Made by a program: the position numbers and the translations under genes. Of a DNA stretch of 64,000 nt, positions 56,624 to 64,000 are shown one piece after another. Under the pieces are notes generated by a model. The model searched no databases, was not told where the DNA came from, and worked only from the letters and a program-made list of their open reading frames with translations. The DNA is from Ohtaekwangia sp966211525 (GTDB lineage Bacteria > Bacteroidota > Bacteroidia > Cytophagales > Cyclobacteriaceae). Position 1 is the first letter of the stretch. Each line of letters starts with the position of its first letter. Location of the stretch: the NCBI GenBank assembly GCA_966211525.1, contig CBIHOZ010000014.1, forward strand, positions 1 to 64,000, read 5' to 3'.

Positions 56624-58069
56624 TTATTTTTTTCTCAGTACGCTGTTGTTCTTGCTATACCCGAAGTATACAATGAAACCAAGCAACATCCATACAGCGG
56701 CTACTACCTGCGTGCGACCGTCAACATAGATAATCAACGCTGTACATACCAATATACCCAGTATAGGTACGAGTGGCACTAACGGAGTTTTGAAAGGACG
56801 TTTAAGGTCAGGGCTCTTGACGCGCAACACCCAAACACCTATACATACCACCACAAAGGCGAAAAGTGTACCAATGCTGGTTAAATCACCCGCCATGCTG
56901 CCTGGTATAAATGCAGCGAATGCACCTACGAAGAAGAATAGAATGATATTAGACTTATAGGGTGTTCTGAATTTAGGATGCAGATCAGAGAATATTTTTG
57001 GAAGCAAGCCATCGTTCGCCATCGAGAAGAATACGCGTGACTGACCTAACAACATCACCAGAATTACCGAAGAGAAACCGGCAAGGATCGCTACAGTAAT
57101 CGCGGTAGCAAGCCATCCGTATCCATGCATATAGGTTTCGATAGCATACGCAACAGAAGCTTCTTTACCGGCAGTTTTAAATTCTGTCCAGTTAGCAATA
57201 CCGGTTAACACGTGCGAGAACAAAATATATAGTATCGTACACACTACCAATGAACCTAATATACCGATCGGCATATCGCGCTTCGGATTTTTAGCTTCTT
57301 GCGCAGCCGTTGATACAGCATCAAAACCTATGAAAGCGAAGAATACTATACTGGCGCCTCCGAGCACACCGCCCCAGCCAAATTCGCGGAAGCCTTCATG
57401 GCCTGGTGTTCCTTCCGGGATAGTGAACGGTTCATAGTTAGCAGGATTGATGAATCCCCAACCGATGGCGATGAACAACAATACGATTGCTACTTTGATA
57501 AACACAATGATCGCATTTAGCGATGCAGACTCTTGTGTTCCTTTGATCAGTACTGCTGTAAGTATAGCAAGAATAATAAGTGCAGGAAGGTTAATGATAC
57601 CGTGCGTTCCATCGGCTGCAACTTCCAATGGTGAGTGACTGAACGCATACGGTATGGCCCCGTTCAAGAGCTTATTAAGATATTCACTCCAGGCAATGGA
57701 TACTGTTGCTGCTCCCAAGGCATACTCTAATACGAGAGCCCAACCAATAACCCAGGCAACCAGTTCGCCCATGGTAGCATACGCATAAGTATAGGCACTT
57801 CCTGCGATCGGGATCATGGACGCAAACTCTGCATAACAAAGACCAGCAAAGGCGCAACCTATAGCTGCTACTATAAATGAAACTACTACGGCAGGCCCCG
57901 CGGCTTCACTGGCTGCAGCAGCAGTTCTAACAAACAGACCTGCGCCAATAATGGCACCGATACCCAACGCCACCAGATTCGTTGCGCTAAGTGTGCGCTT
58001 CAGCCCCTTCTCAGAATCGCCGGCCTGTGCCAGCAGTTGTTCCAGAGGCTTTTTGATAAACAAACTCAT
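56624..58069 (-). CDS. amino acid permease (APC family)
   Basis: 481-residue inner-membrane transporter with 12-14 helices. N-terminal LSATNLVALGIGAIIGAGLFVRTA (about 27-50) and ALVLEYALGAATVSIAWSEYLNKL are typical of the cationic amino acid transporter (CAT/YfnA) branch; VFFAFIGFDAVSTAAQEAKNPKRDMPIGILGSL is the conserved helix VI-VII region. Transported amino acid not determined. Monocistronic; -7-like box TACTTTTA lies 43 nt upstream (58113-58120). Confidence 0.94.
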   Translation of the reverse strand: MSLFIKKPLEQLLAQAGDSEKGLKRTLSATNLVALGIGAIIGAGLFVRTAAAASEAAGPAVVVSFIVAAIGCAFAGLCYAEFASMIPIAGSAYTYAYATMGELVAWVIGWALVLEYALGAATVSIAWSEYLNKLLNGAIPYAFSHSPLEVAADGTHGIINLPALIILAILTAVLIKGTQESASLNAIIVFIKVAIVLLFIAIGWGFINPANYEPFTIPEGTPGHEGFREFGWGGVLGGASIVFFAFIGFDAVSTAAQEAKNPKRDMPIGILGSLVVCTILYILFSHVLTGIANWTEFKTAGKEASVAYAIETYMHGYGWLATAITVAILAGFSSVILVMLLGQSRVFFSMANDGLLPKIFSDLHPKFRTPYKSNIILFFFVGAFAAFIPGSMAGDLTSIGTLFAFVVVCIGVWVLRVKSPDLKRPFKTPLVPLVPILGILVCTALIIYVDGRTQVVAAVWMLLGFIVYFGYSKNNSVLRKK

Positions 58070-58236
58070 TATCTTCTTCTTAGGTTAAGGTTTTTGGAAA
58101 AGTAATCAGCCCTAAAAGTAATAATAATAATGAATTTGGCTAACGCGTATTAGTATATGAAAGCTAAAATTATGACGTGTGGCTTCTTTTTCGAAAGCAA
58201 CATCACCCATCTATAAGGCTTAACGTGAATTACAAA

Positions 58237-58926
58237 TTACAGCTGACTCGGATTGTCGTGTTGATCTTCTGCGACAGGATGTTCTTTCACTTCGTTGTCT
58301 GAAGGCAGCTCATCAGCAGGTGGCATCGGCACAGCGTCATTGATATGTTCACCGAAGAACCTGCGTTGAAACAGAAGAATAATTACTACACCTATAAATA
58401 TTGACGAGTCGGCAATGTTGAACACCGGACTAAAGAACAGGAAGTAATCACCACCAACGTATGGCATCCAGGTAGGCCATGTGAAATCAAACAATGGAAA
58501 GAATAACATATCGATTACCTGACCATGGAACCATGGTGTAGGTGAGTTAGCAGGTTGATTGTTTAGCAACACACCATAAAATGTACTATCAATTACATTC
58601 CCTACGGCACCACCAAGTATAAGCGCCATGCACCAGAGGAAACCTGTGTGTGCATCCTTCTTCGCCATCTTTACCAGGTAGTATCCTATACCAAACATAG
58701 CTGCGATGCGAAAAGCAGTTAAAGCAAGTTTACCGAATTCATTGTTCCAGCGAATGCCGAACGCCATGCCTGGATTGAGGAGGTAATGTAGTTTAAAACC
58801 GAATTGCTCGTTGCCGACAACCGTTATCTCCTGGTGCAGGTACATGAAGTGATGCACCAACAGCTTGGAGGTTTGATCGATGATGATAACGAAAAGCGCG
58901 AGGATGAAGTATTTGTATATTTTCAT
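58237..58926 (-). CDS. lspA: lipoprotein signal peptidase LspA
   Basis: Cleaves the signal from diacylglyceryl-modified prolipoproteins. 229 residues, longer than E. coli LspA (164): an insertion between the catalytic motifs (about 116-165) and a 30-residue C-terminal acidic tail. Four helices; the catalytic pair are Asp113 in GGAVGNVIDS and Asp173 in FNIADSS. The extra-loop version is common in Bacteroidota. Downstream of ileS (69-bp gap with a hairpin), a linkage also seen in other bacteria. It would process the many lipoproteins of this window. Confidence 0.95.
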   Translation of the reverse strand: MKIYKYFILALFVIIIDQTSKLLVHHFMYLHQEITVVGNEQFGFKLHYLLNPGMAFGIRWNNEFGKLALTAFRIAAMFGIGYYLVKMAKKDAHTGFLWCMALILGGAVGNVIDSTFYGVLLNNQPANSPTPWFHGQVIDMLFFPLFDFTWPTWMPYVGGDYFLFFSPVFNIADSSIFIGVVIILLFQRRFFGEHINDAVPMPPADELPSDNEVKEHPVAEDQHDNPSQL

Positions 58927-58946
58927 GGAGCTGATTCACAATTCGG

Positions 58947-58995
58947 TTTGTAATTCATGCAGCTCATGATGACTTACGAGCTGCGTAATCACAAA
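58947..58995 (-). promoter_or_regulatory. imperfect hairpin in ileS-lspA spacer
   Basis: GCAGCTC / GAGCTGC (58959-58965 with 58978-58984) forms the inner stem, and TTTGT / ACAAA (58947-58951 with 58991-58995) plus ATT / AAT extend it. It fills nearly the whole spacer. No T-run, so it is more likely an RNA processing or attenuation element than a terminator. Confidence 0.45.
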
Positions 58996-61900
58996 TTATT
59001 TCTTTACACTGATTTTTACTTTCAACATAAATTCATCCATATCTACTTCCGTAGCATCGGTTATGGTTTCTTTTAACTCTAACGACAGTGCCTGTGTTTC
59101 GGTGCTGATATAGTCTTTGAAGGCGGTTAACGCAGCCGTTACTACCTCGCCATCTTTCTCTACTTCAATACCAATCTTATCGAGCACTTCAAGACCCATA
59201 TCTTTACGAAGGTTTTGAACGCGGTTTACAAAGTCGCGCGCGATACCTTCTTTCTTCAAATCATCGGTAATGGTGATATCAAGCGCTACGGTTATACCCG
59301 CTTCCGCAGCAACCGACCAGCCCGGTATATCTTCTGATGAAATGAGTACATCTTCCAATACAAGATCAAATCCTTCTTTCGAAAGTTTACCTTGCTTTTC
59401 GATCTGCGCTATATCTTCCTTGGTAAAGGCATTGATCACTGCAGAAACTTCTTTCATCTTCGGACCATACTGTTTACCAAGTTTAGCGAAGTTAGGCTTC
59501 ACCTTCTTCACCAACACTCCTGAGGTATCATCAATATACTCGATGCCTTTTACGTTTACTTCTGCAAGTATAATTTCTTCTACCGACTTGATACGTTTTG
59601 CAAAGGAATCATCGAGTACCGGTAACAAGATGCGCTGCAGTGGTGTACGTACTTTGATCTTGGCATTCTTACGGATGGAGTGAACCAGCGAACAGATCTT
59701 TTGTGCATACTCCATCGACTTCTCCAACTCTCCGTCTATACGGTTTTGCTCGGGTTTAACCAGGTCGGTTAAGTGAACCGATGCATGGCGAAGCGGTGTG
59801 TTGTTGGCCAGTGCTTTGTCGCGGATGTTCTCGGTAAGATTTCTATAGAGGAATTCGCTGAAGAATGGTGCAATCGGAGCCATCAACTGACTTACCACCA
59901 TTAAGCACTCGTACAGTGTTTCGTACGCAGCTTTCTTGTCTTCACTCATCTCACCTTTCCAGAAACGCTTACGATTCAGGCGAACATACCAGTTGGAGAG
60001 GTGATCGTTTACAAACTCCTGTATAGCACGTGCAGCACGGGTAGGTTCGTACTCTTCGTATGCTTTGGTTACATCAACGATGAGTGTTTGTAATTTGGAG
60101 ATGATCCAGCGATCGAGGTGCGAAAGTTTTTCATACGGCACTACATTCATCTCATCTTTCAAAAAGCCATCAATGTTGGCATAGAGTGCAAAAAATGAAT
60201 ATGTATTTTGAAGGGTACCGAAGAATCTGCGCTGCACTTCCGTTATACCATCGAAGTCGAACTTGAGGTTGTCCCAAGGCGGTGCGTTCTCGATCATATA
60301 CCAACGCACTATATCCGGACCATATTTACTGAGTGTCTCAAACGGATTTACAACGTTGCCTTTGCTCTTCGACATTTTGTTGCCGTTTTTATCGAGCACA
60401 AGTCCGTTGGAGATAACATTCTTGAATGCTACGCCTCCGTTGTTTACTTTCTTATTAACAGTATTTATCTCGGTACTGCTTTCGTTGATCATCACCGCTA
60501 TAGCATGCAGTGTGAAGAACCATCCGCGGGTTTGGTCTACACCTTCCGCGATGAAATCAGCAGGATAATTTTTTTCGAATACATCTTTATTCTCAAACGG
60601 ATAATGCCATTGTGCATACGGCATAGCACCAGAGTCAAACCATACGTCAATCAAGTCTGGCTCACGATGCATTGGCTGGCCGGAAGCACTTACGAGTACA
60701 ACATCATCTACGTACGGTCTGTGCAAATCAAAGTCAGCAGCAAGTGCAGCTTTCATAAAGCCAGCCTTTACAGACTTCGCTACTTCGTTATTCAGTTCTT
60801 CAAGTGAGCCTATACAGATTTCTTCTTTACCATCTTTCGTTCTCCATATAGGGAGCGGGGTTCCCCAATAGCGCGAACGTGACAAGTTCCAGTCAACAAG
60901 ATTTTCGAGCCAGTTACCAAAGCGACCTGTACCGGTTGATTCCGGTTTCCAGTTTATAGTCTTGTTAAGCTCTACCATCTTATCCTTCAAAGCGGTGGTG
61001 CGGATAAACCATGAATCCAACGGATAGTATAAAACCGGTTTATCAGTACGCCAGCAATGTGGATACGTGTGCTCGTATTTCTCTACTTTAAATGCTTTGT
61101 TCTCTTCTTTCAGAATGATGGAGATGATAACGTCTGTGTTCTTGTAGTCAGCGTGCGCTTCATCTTCATTGGTATAGTTCTTCACATAAAAATCATCAGC
61201 ACTTAGTGGCTTATGTGTTTTGATGTTGAACTTCGCTACACCTTCTTTCAATCTCTCACCGATCGGAGTCACAAATTTACCCTTGCGATCAACAGTAGGC
61301 ACCTCGTTGCCGGCTTCATCTTTCAAGGTTACCGGAGGCACTCCGTTTTGTTTCGCTACGCGGAAGTCGTCTGCACCAAAGGTTGGAGAACTATGTACGA
61401 TACCGGTACCATCTTCAGTTGTAACAAAATCTCCGGCAATTACTTTGAATGCTTTATCAGCATCGTATAGCGGCTGCACATATGGCATCAGTTGCTCGTA
61501 TGCTACACCCAGTAATTGTTTACCGGCAAACTCCTGAACGATTTGATACGGTATAGCTTTATCGCCTGCCTTGTAATCTTCGAGCTTCAGATCTTTGTTC
61601 TTATCAGAGAAATATTTTCCGAAGAGATCTTTCGCCAATATAACGCTTACCGCTTTGTGCGTATAGGGGTTGAAAGTATTTACCTGAACGTACGTGATCT
61701 TCTCGCCCACCACCAATGAAGTGTTGGAAGGAAGCGTCCACGGTGTGGTTGTCCAGGCAAGTATAAATACATCACCTGTCGGTTTTGCGAAGAGGAATTC
61801 TGATTTCGAATCCTTCGTTACCTTGAACTGCGCTACGATGGAAGTATCCTTCACATCTTTATAGCAGCCCGGTAAATTCAGTTCGTGCGAACTCAAGCCC

Positions 61901-62466
61901 GTTCCGGCAGCCGGTGAGTATGGCTGAATGGTATAGCCTTTATAGAGAAGCTTCTTGTTATAAAATTGCTTGAGCAACCACCAGAGCGACTCTATATATT
62001 CCTTCTCGTATGTGATGTATGGATTATCAAGGTCAACCCAATAACCCATTTTCATGGTGAGGTCGTCCCACTGATCTTTATACATCATTACCGTTTCGCG
62101 GCACTTCTTGTTATAGTCTTCGATCGATATCTTTTTACCGATATCATCTTTCGTAATGCCGAGTTGTTTTTCAACCTGCAGCTCTACCGGCAAGCCGTGA
62201 GTATCCCAGCCGCCTTTGCGTTTCACCTGGAAACCCTGCAAGGTTTTATAACGACAGAAAATATCTTTTACGGTGCGGGCCATTACGTGGTGAATACCCG
62301 GAGTACCGTTTGCTGAAGGAGGACCTTCGTAAAAAGTAAAAGATGGTGAACCCTCACGGTTCGTTACCGATTTTTGAAATACCTGCTCGCGCTTCCAGAA
62401 ATCGAGGATTTCTTCAGCGATGCGTGCAAAATTCAGTTCTTTAAATTCTTTATAATTTCCTGCCAT
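58996..62466 (-). CDS. ileS: isoleucyl-tRNA synthetase
   Basis: Charges tRNA-Ile. About 1156 residues, much longer than E. coli IleS (938) and matching the eukaryote-like type 2 form. PSANGTPGIHHVMAR carries the HIGH-like site (about 55-60), KMSKSKGN is at about 697-704, and a CP1 editing domain lies between. Type 2 enzymes are often less sensitive to mupirocin (family knowledge, not tested here). ATG 62466; an in-frame TTG two codons earlier is rejected. Behind a TATCTTTG promoter. Confidence 0.97.
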   Translation of the reverse strand: MAGNYKEFKELNFARIAEEILDFWKREQVFQKSVTNREGSPSFTFYEGPPSANGTPGIHHVMARTVKDIFCRYKTLQGFQVKRKGGWDTHGLPVELQVEKQLGITKDDIGKKISIEDYNKKCRETVMMYKDQWDDLTMKMGYWVDLDNPYITYEKEYIESLWWLLKQFYNKKLLYKGYTIQPYSPAAGTGLSSHELNLPGCYKDVKDTSIVAQFKVTKDSKSEFLFAKPTGDVFILAWTTTPWTLPSNTSLVVGEKITYVQVNTFNPYTHKAVSVILAKDLFGKYFSDKNKDLKLEDYKAGDKAIPYQIVQEFAGKQLLGVAYEQLMPYVQPLYDADKAFKVIAGDFVTTEDGTGIVHSSPTFGADDFRVAKQNGVPPVTLKDEAGNEVPTVDRKGKFVTPIGERLKEGVAKFNIKTHKPLSADDFYVKNYTNEDEAHADYKNTDVIISIILKEENKAFKVEKYEHTYPHCWRTDKPVLYYPLDSWFIRTTALKDKMVELNKTINWKPESTGTGRFGNWLENLVDWNLSRSRYWGTPLPIWRTKDGKEEICIGSLEELNNEVAKSVKAGFMKAALAADFDLHRPYVDDVVLVSASGQPMHREPDLIDVWFDSGAMPYAQWHYPFENKDVFEKNYPADFIAEGVDQTRGWFFTLHAIAVMINESSTEINTVNKKVNNGGVAFKNVISNGLVLDKNGNKMSKSKGNVVNPFETLSKYGPDIVRWYMIENAPPWDNLKFDFDGITEVQRRFFGTLQNTYSFFALYANIDGFLKDEMNVVPYEKLSHLDRWIISKLQTLIVDVTKAYEEYEPTRAARAIQEFVNDHLSNWYVRLNRKRFWKGEMSEDKKAAYETLYECLMVVSQLMAPIAPFFSEFLYRNLTENIRDKALANNTPLRHASVHLTDLVKPEQNRIDGELEKSMEYAQKICSLVHSIRKNAKIKVRTPLQRILLPVLDDSFAKRIKSVEEIILAEVNVKGIEYIDDTSGVLVKKVKPNFAKLGKQYGPKMKEVSAVINAFTKEDIAQIEKQGKLSKEGFDLVLEDVLISSEDIPGWSVAAEAGITVALDITITDDLKKEGIARDFVNRVQNLRKDMGLEVLDKIGIEVEKDGEVVTAALTAFKDYISTETQALSLELKETITDATEVDMDEFMLKVKISVKK

Positions 62467-62501
62467 GCTCAAAAACTAGCGTCTGCGTTCGAATAAGAGC
62501 G

Positions 62502-62509
62502 CAAAGATA
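62502..62509 (-). promoter_or_regulatory. -7 promoter element TATCTTTG (minus) before ileS
   Basis: Exact TAnnTTTG on the minus strand, 35 nt upstream of the ileS ATG. Confidence 0.65.
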
Positions 62510-62545
62510 ACTTAGAATTACAAAGTAAGTAGTAAGAATTTTGTG

Positions 62546-62570
62546 GGGAGGTCTGATATTCAGACCTCCC
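62546..62570. terminator. 11-bp perfect hairpin between RND gene and ileS
   Basis: GGGAGGTCTGA / TCAGACCTCCC with a 3-nt loop. It lies downstream of the RND gene (minus strand) and upstream of the ileS promoter. No T-run follows, so it may be a terminator without a U-tract or a repeated extragenic palindrome. Confidence 0.65.
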
Positions 62571-62595
62571 GGATAATTTTAAGAAACCACCGAAC

Positions 62596-64000
62596 TTATT
62601 CGGCAGCGGAGTGACGGTTGTGAATTTTGATTTTGTCGAGGTCGATCTCTTCGTCTTCTGACTCCCCGTAAAATGTATGGTCAAACTCATCAATGAGTTG
62701 GTGATCGCCTTTCTTCTTCTTGGGTTTATCGAATGTCATGATCAGTGCCGGCAACAGAATCAGGTTGGTAAACATGGAGATAATCAGCGTTACGGATGTA
62801 AGCAGACCCAGCGCGATGGTGCCACCGAACGAAGAGAATGTGAAAATGATAAACCCGGCAAACAACACCACAGAAGTATAGATGATGCTCTTGCCTGTTT
62901 CCATAATGGCTTCGCTCACCGCTACAGGAATGTAGAAGTTGTTTGATAAAATTTCCTGGCGATACTTCGCGAGGAAACGAATCGAGTTATCAACCGAGAT
63001 ACCGAATGTTATACTAAAGATGAGCGCAGTACTCGCTTTCAGTGGTATATCAAAATACCCCATCAGTCCGGCTGTGATCATCAGCGCCAACAAATTCGGA
63101 ATAAGTGAAATGATGATCATGCGCACGTTGGCAAAAAGTATGGCCATGGAAAGTGTAATGAGGAGGAACGCCAGTAATAAACTTTCCTGCAGATTGGCGA
63201 TGAGGAATTTGTTACCCTTAATAAAAATCTTGGTCGATCCGGTGACGGCAGTCTTTACAGAATCTTTTTCAGTCGATACAAAAATGGAATTCATGCGTGG
63301 TTCGATCACATGGTGAACGAGCGAGTCCATTTTAACGGAGCCTATATCTGCGATCTGACTGGAGATACGCATTTTGGTGAACGTGCTGTCCACAAATGAT
63401 TTGAACAAACCGCTGTTGTCAGATTTCCCCTTCATATAGCGGAGTATAAAAGCACCTTCGCTCTTGCTCGGCAATGTATAGCGATCGGGATTGTTATTAT
63501 AGAATGCCTGCTTCGATGCTTTGATAAGACTTAACACCGACACCGGCCTTGAAACTTCCGGCAGTGAATCAAGAAATGCTTCAAGTTCATCAACCTTCTG
63601 CATGTTCTTTACATCGAGTACTGGTCTGCGTTTCTTGGTTTTAAATTCTACCACAATCTCAAGGGGCATAATGCCGCTGAAGTTTGCTTCAAAAAAGTGG
63701 AGGTCTTTCTTGATCTGGCTTTCCTCCGGTATATCATCTACCATAAAAGATACGGAGCGAAGCTGAAGGATACCATAAACCGAAACAATAGCCACCACCA
63801 TCGACACTATATATATTATGACGCGGTTACGATGCACAGCCAGATCTACCAGTTTCAAAAAGCCACCCATGATCTTAAAGTTCAGGTGACGCAGGTGTTT
63901 TTCAGAAGGTGTAGGCAGCCATGAAAATACACTCGGTATCATCACCAGACTCACCAGGAATAACACCATGATATTTATACCCGCTACAATACCAAACTCG
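62596..64000 (-). CDS. RND/MMPL-family transporter, 5' part cut by window
   Basis: At least 467 residues; the open frame continues past the right edge, so this is the C-terminal half or more of the protein. A periplasmic loop region (about 70-260 of the visible part, PEESQIKKDLHFFEANFSGIMPLEIVVEF) is followed by the helix bundle FSITFGISVDNSIRFLAKYRQEI, typical of RND permeases of the MMPL/HpnN-like class, then IIFTFSSFGGTIALGLLTSVTLIISMFTNLILLPALI. The charged C-terminal tail of about 45 residues is cytoplasmic. Exporter of lipids or other hydrophobic molecules is likely; substrate unknown. Confidence 0.88.
   Translation of the reverse strand, partial: EFGIVAGINIMVLFLVSLVMIPSVFSWLPTPSEKHLRHLNFKIMGGFLKLVDLAVHRNRVIIYIVSMVVAIVSVYGILQLRSVSFMVDDIPEESQIKKDLHFFEANFSGIMPLEIVVEFKTKKRRPVLDVKNMQKVDELEAFLDSLPEVSRPVSVLSLIKASKQAFYNNNPDRYTLPSKSEGAFILRYMKGKSDNSGLFKSFVDSTFTKMRISSQIADIGSVKMDSLVHHVIEPRMNSIFVSTEKDSVKTAVTGSTKIFIKGNKFLIANLQESLLLAFLLITLSMAILFANVRMIIISLIPNLLALMITAGLMGYFDIPLKASTALIFSITFGISVDNSIRFLAKYRQEILSNNFYIPVAVSEAIMETGKSIIYTSVVLFAGFIIFTFSSFGGTIALGLLTSVTLIISMFTNLILLPALIMTFDKPKKKKGDHQLIDEFDHTFYGESEDEEIDLDKIKIHNRHSAAE

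Noticed and set aside
60208..60807. 199-residue frame opposite ileS
   Set aside because: Antisense to the catalytic core of IleS including KMSKS; long only because of codon bias on the coding strand.
62518..62536. Second heptamer tract (AGTAAGTAGTAAGAA) upstream of ileS
   Set aside because: Only two or three degenerate units and not in a gene; too little to call a repeat.

Overview
The window is chromosomal DNA from a member of the Bacteroidota, most likely the Cytophagales. The evidence is a SusC-type TonB-dependent receptor with a carboxypeptidase-like N-terminal domain, a PorZ-like type IX secretion protein ending in a sorting domain, a fused SecDF, FKBP-type isomerase lipoproteins, a large eukaryote-like IleS, a bifunctional phosphoglucose/phosphomannose isomerase, and many promoters of the TAnnTTTG type, which belong to this phylum. 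No rRNA, tRNA, CRISPR array, phage or insertion sequence was recognised. The genus is not determined.

Layout. 0-7 kb: housekeeping genes (YraN, PGI/PMI, LipB, a PolB-like exonuclease, a phosphoesterase, a MoxR ATPase) mixed with small Bacteroidota-type hypotheticals. 7.5-12.6 kb: a TonB-dependent receptor and a likely surface lipoprotein, each followed by a strong terminator, then a small lipoprotein. 12.6-17.6 kb: a secreted coiled-coil protein, an SDR epimerase, a nitroreductase, a YdeI-like protein and acetyl-CoA synthetase. 17.7-31.5 kb: the main accessory region. It is a tightly overlapped cluster with three cobalamin-type radical SAM enzymes, two methyltransferases, a nucleotidyltransferase-fold protein, five glycosyltransferases and an ABC exporter, and probably makes and exports an unusual glycoconjugate. 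31.5-34.5 kb: an apbE - ZIP transporter - CxxCH lipoprotein operon. 34.7-39.8 kb: RuvB, a GltB-like FMN protein, two unrecognised proteins and thymidine kinase. 39.8-42.8 kb: porZ-like gene and recO. 42.8-45.4 kb: two tandem XRE regulators with a coupled micro-ORF, an SMP-30-like protein and a Sua5/YciO protein. 45.5-64 kb: MltG, a thioesterase, a YihY/BrkB protein, SecDF, uridine kinase, a RdgB-type nucleotidase, two FKBP lipoproteins, an NrnA-like phosphoesterase, Ndk, an amino acid permease, LspA, IleS and the 3' part of an RND transporter that runs off the right edge.

The points most worth following are these. (1) Ten near-perfect copies of a 7-bp unit lie inside the signal-peptide codons of the porZ-like gene. 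Both other frames stop within 30 codons after the tract, so this looks like a slipped-strand on/off switch for type IX secretion. (2) The radical SAM / glycosyltransferase / ABC cluster matches no pathway I know. (3) A family of intergenic repeats is built from GTGT-led 8-bp units; one copy carries a perfect 23-bp inverted repeat. (4) The palindrome GCTATAGC, and TATA words generally, appear far more often than expected. (5) The XRE pair has a near-leaderless promoter overlapped by a palindromic operator candidate.

Start codons were adjusted where an N-terminal motif, a signal peptide, an ATGA overlap or a promoter argued for it; this is stated in each entry. All family assignments come from motifs read by eye; no database search was run.
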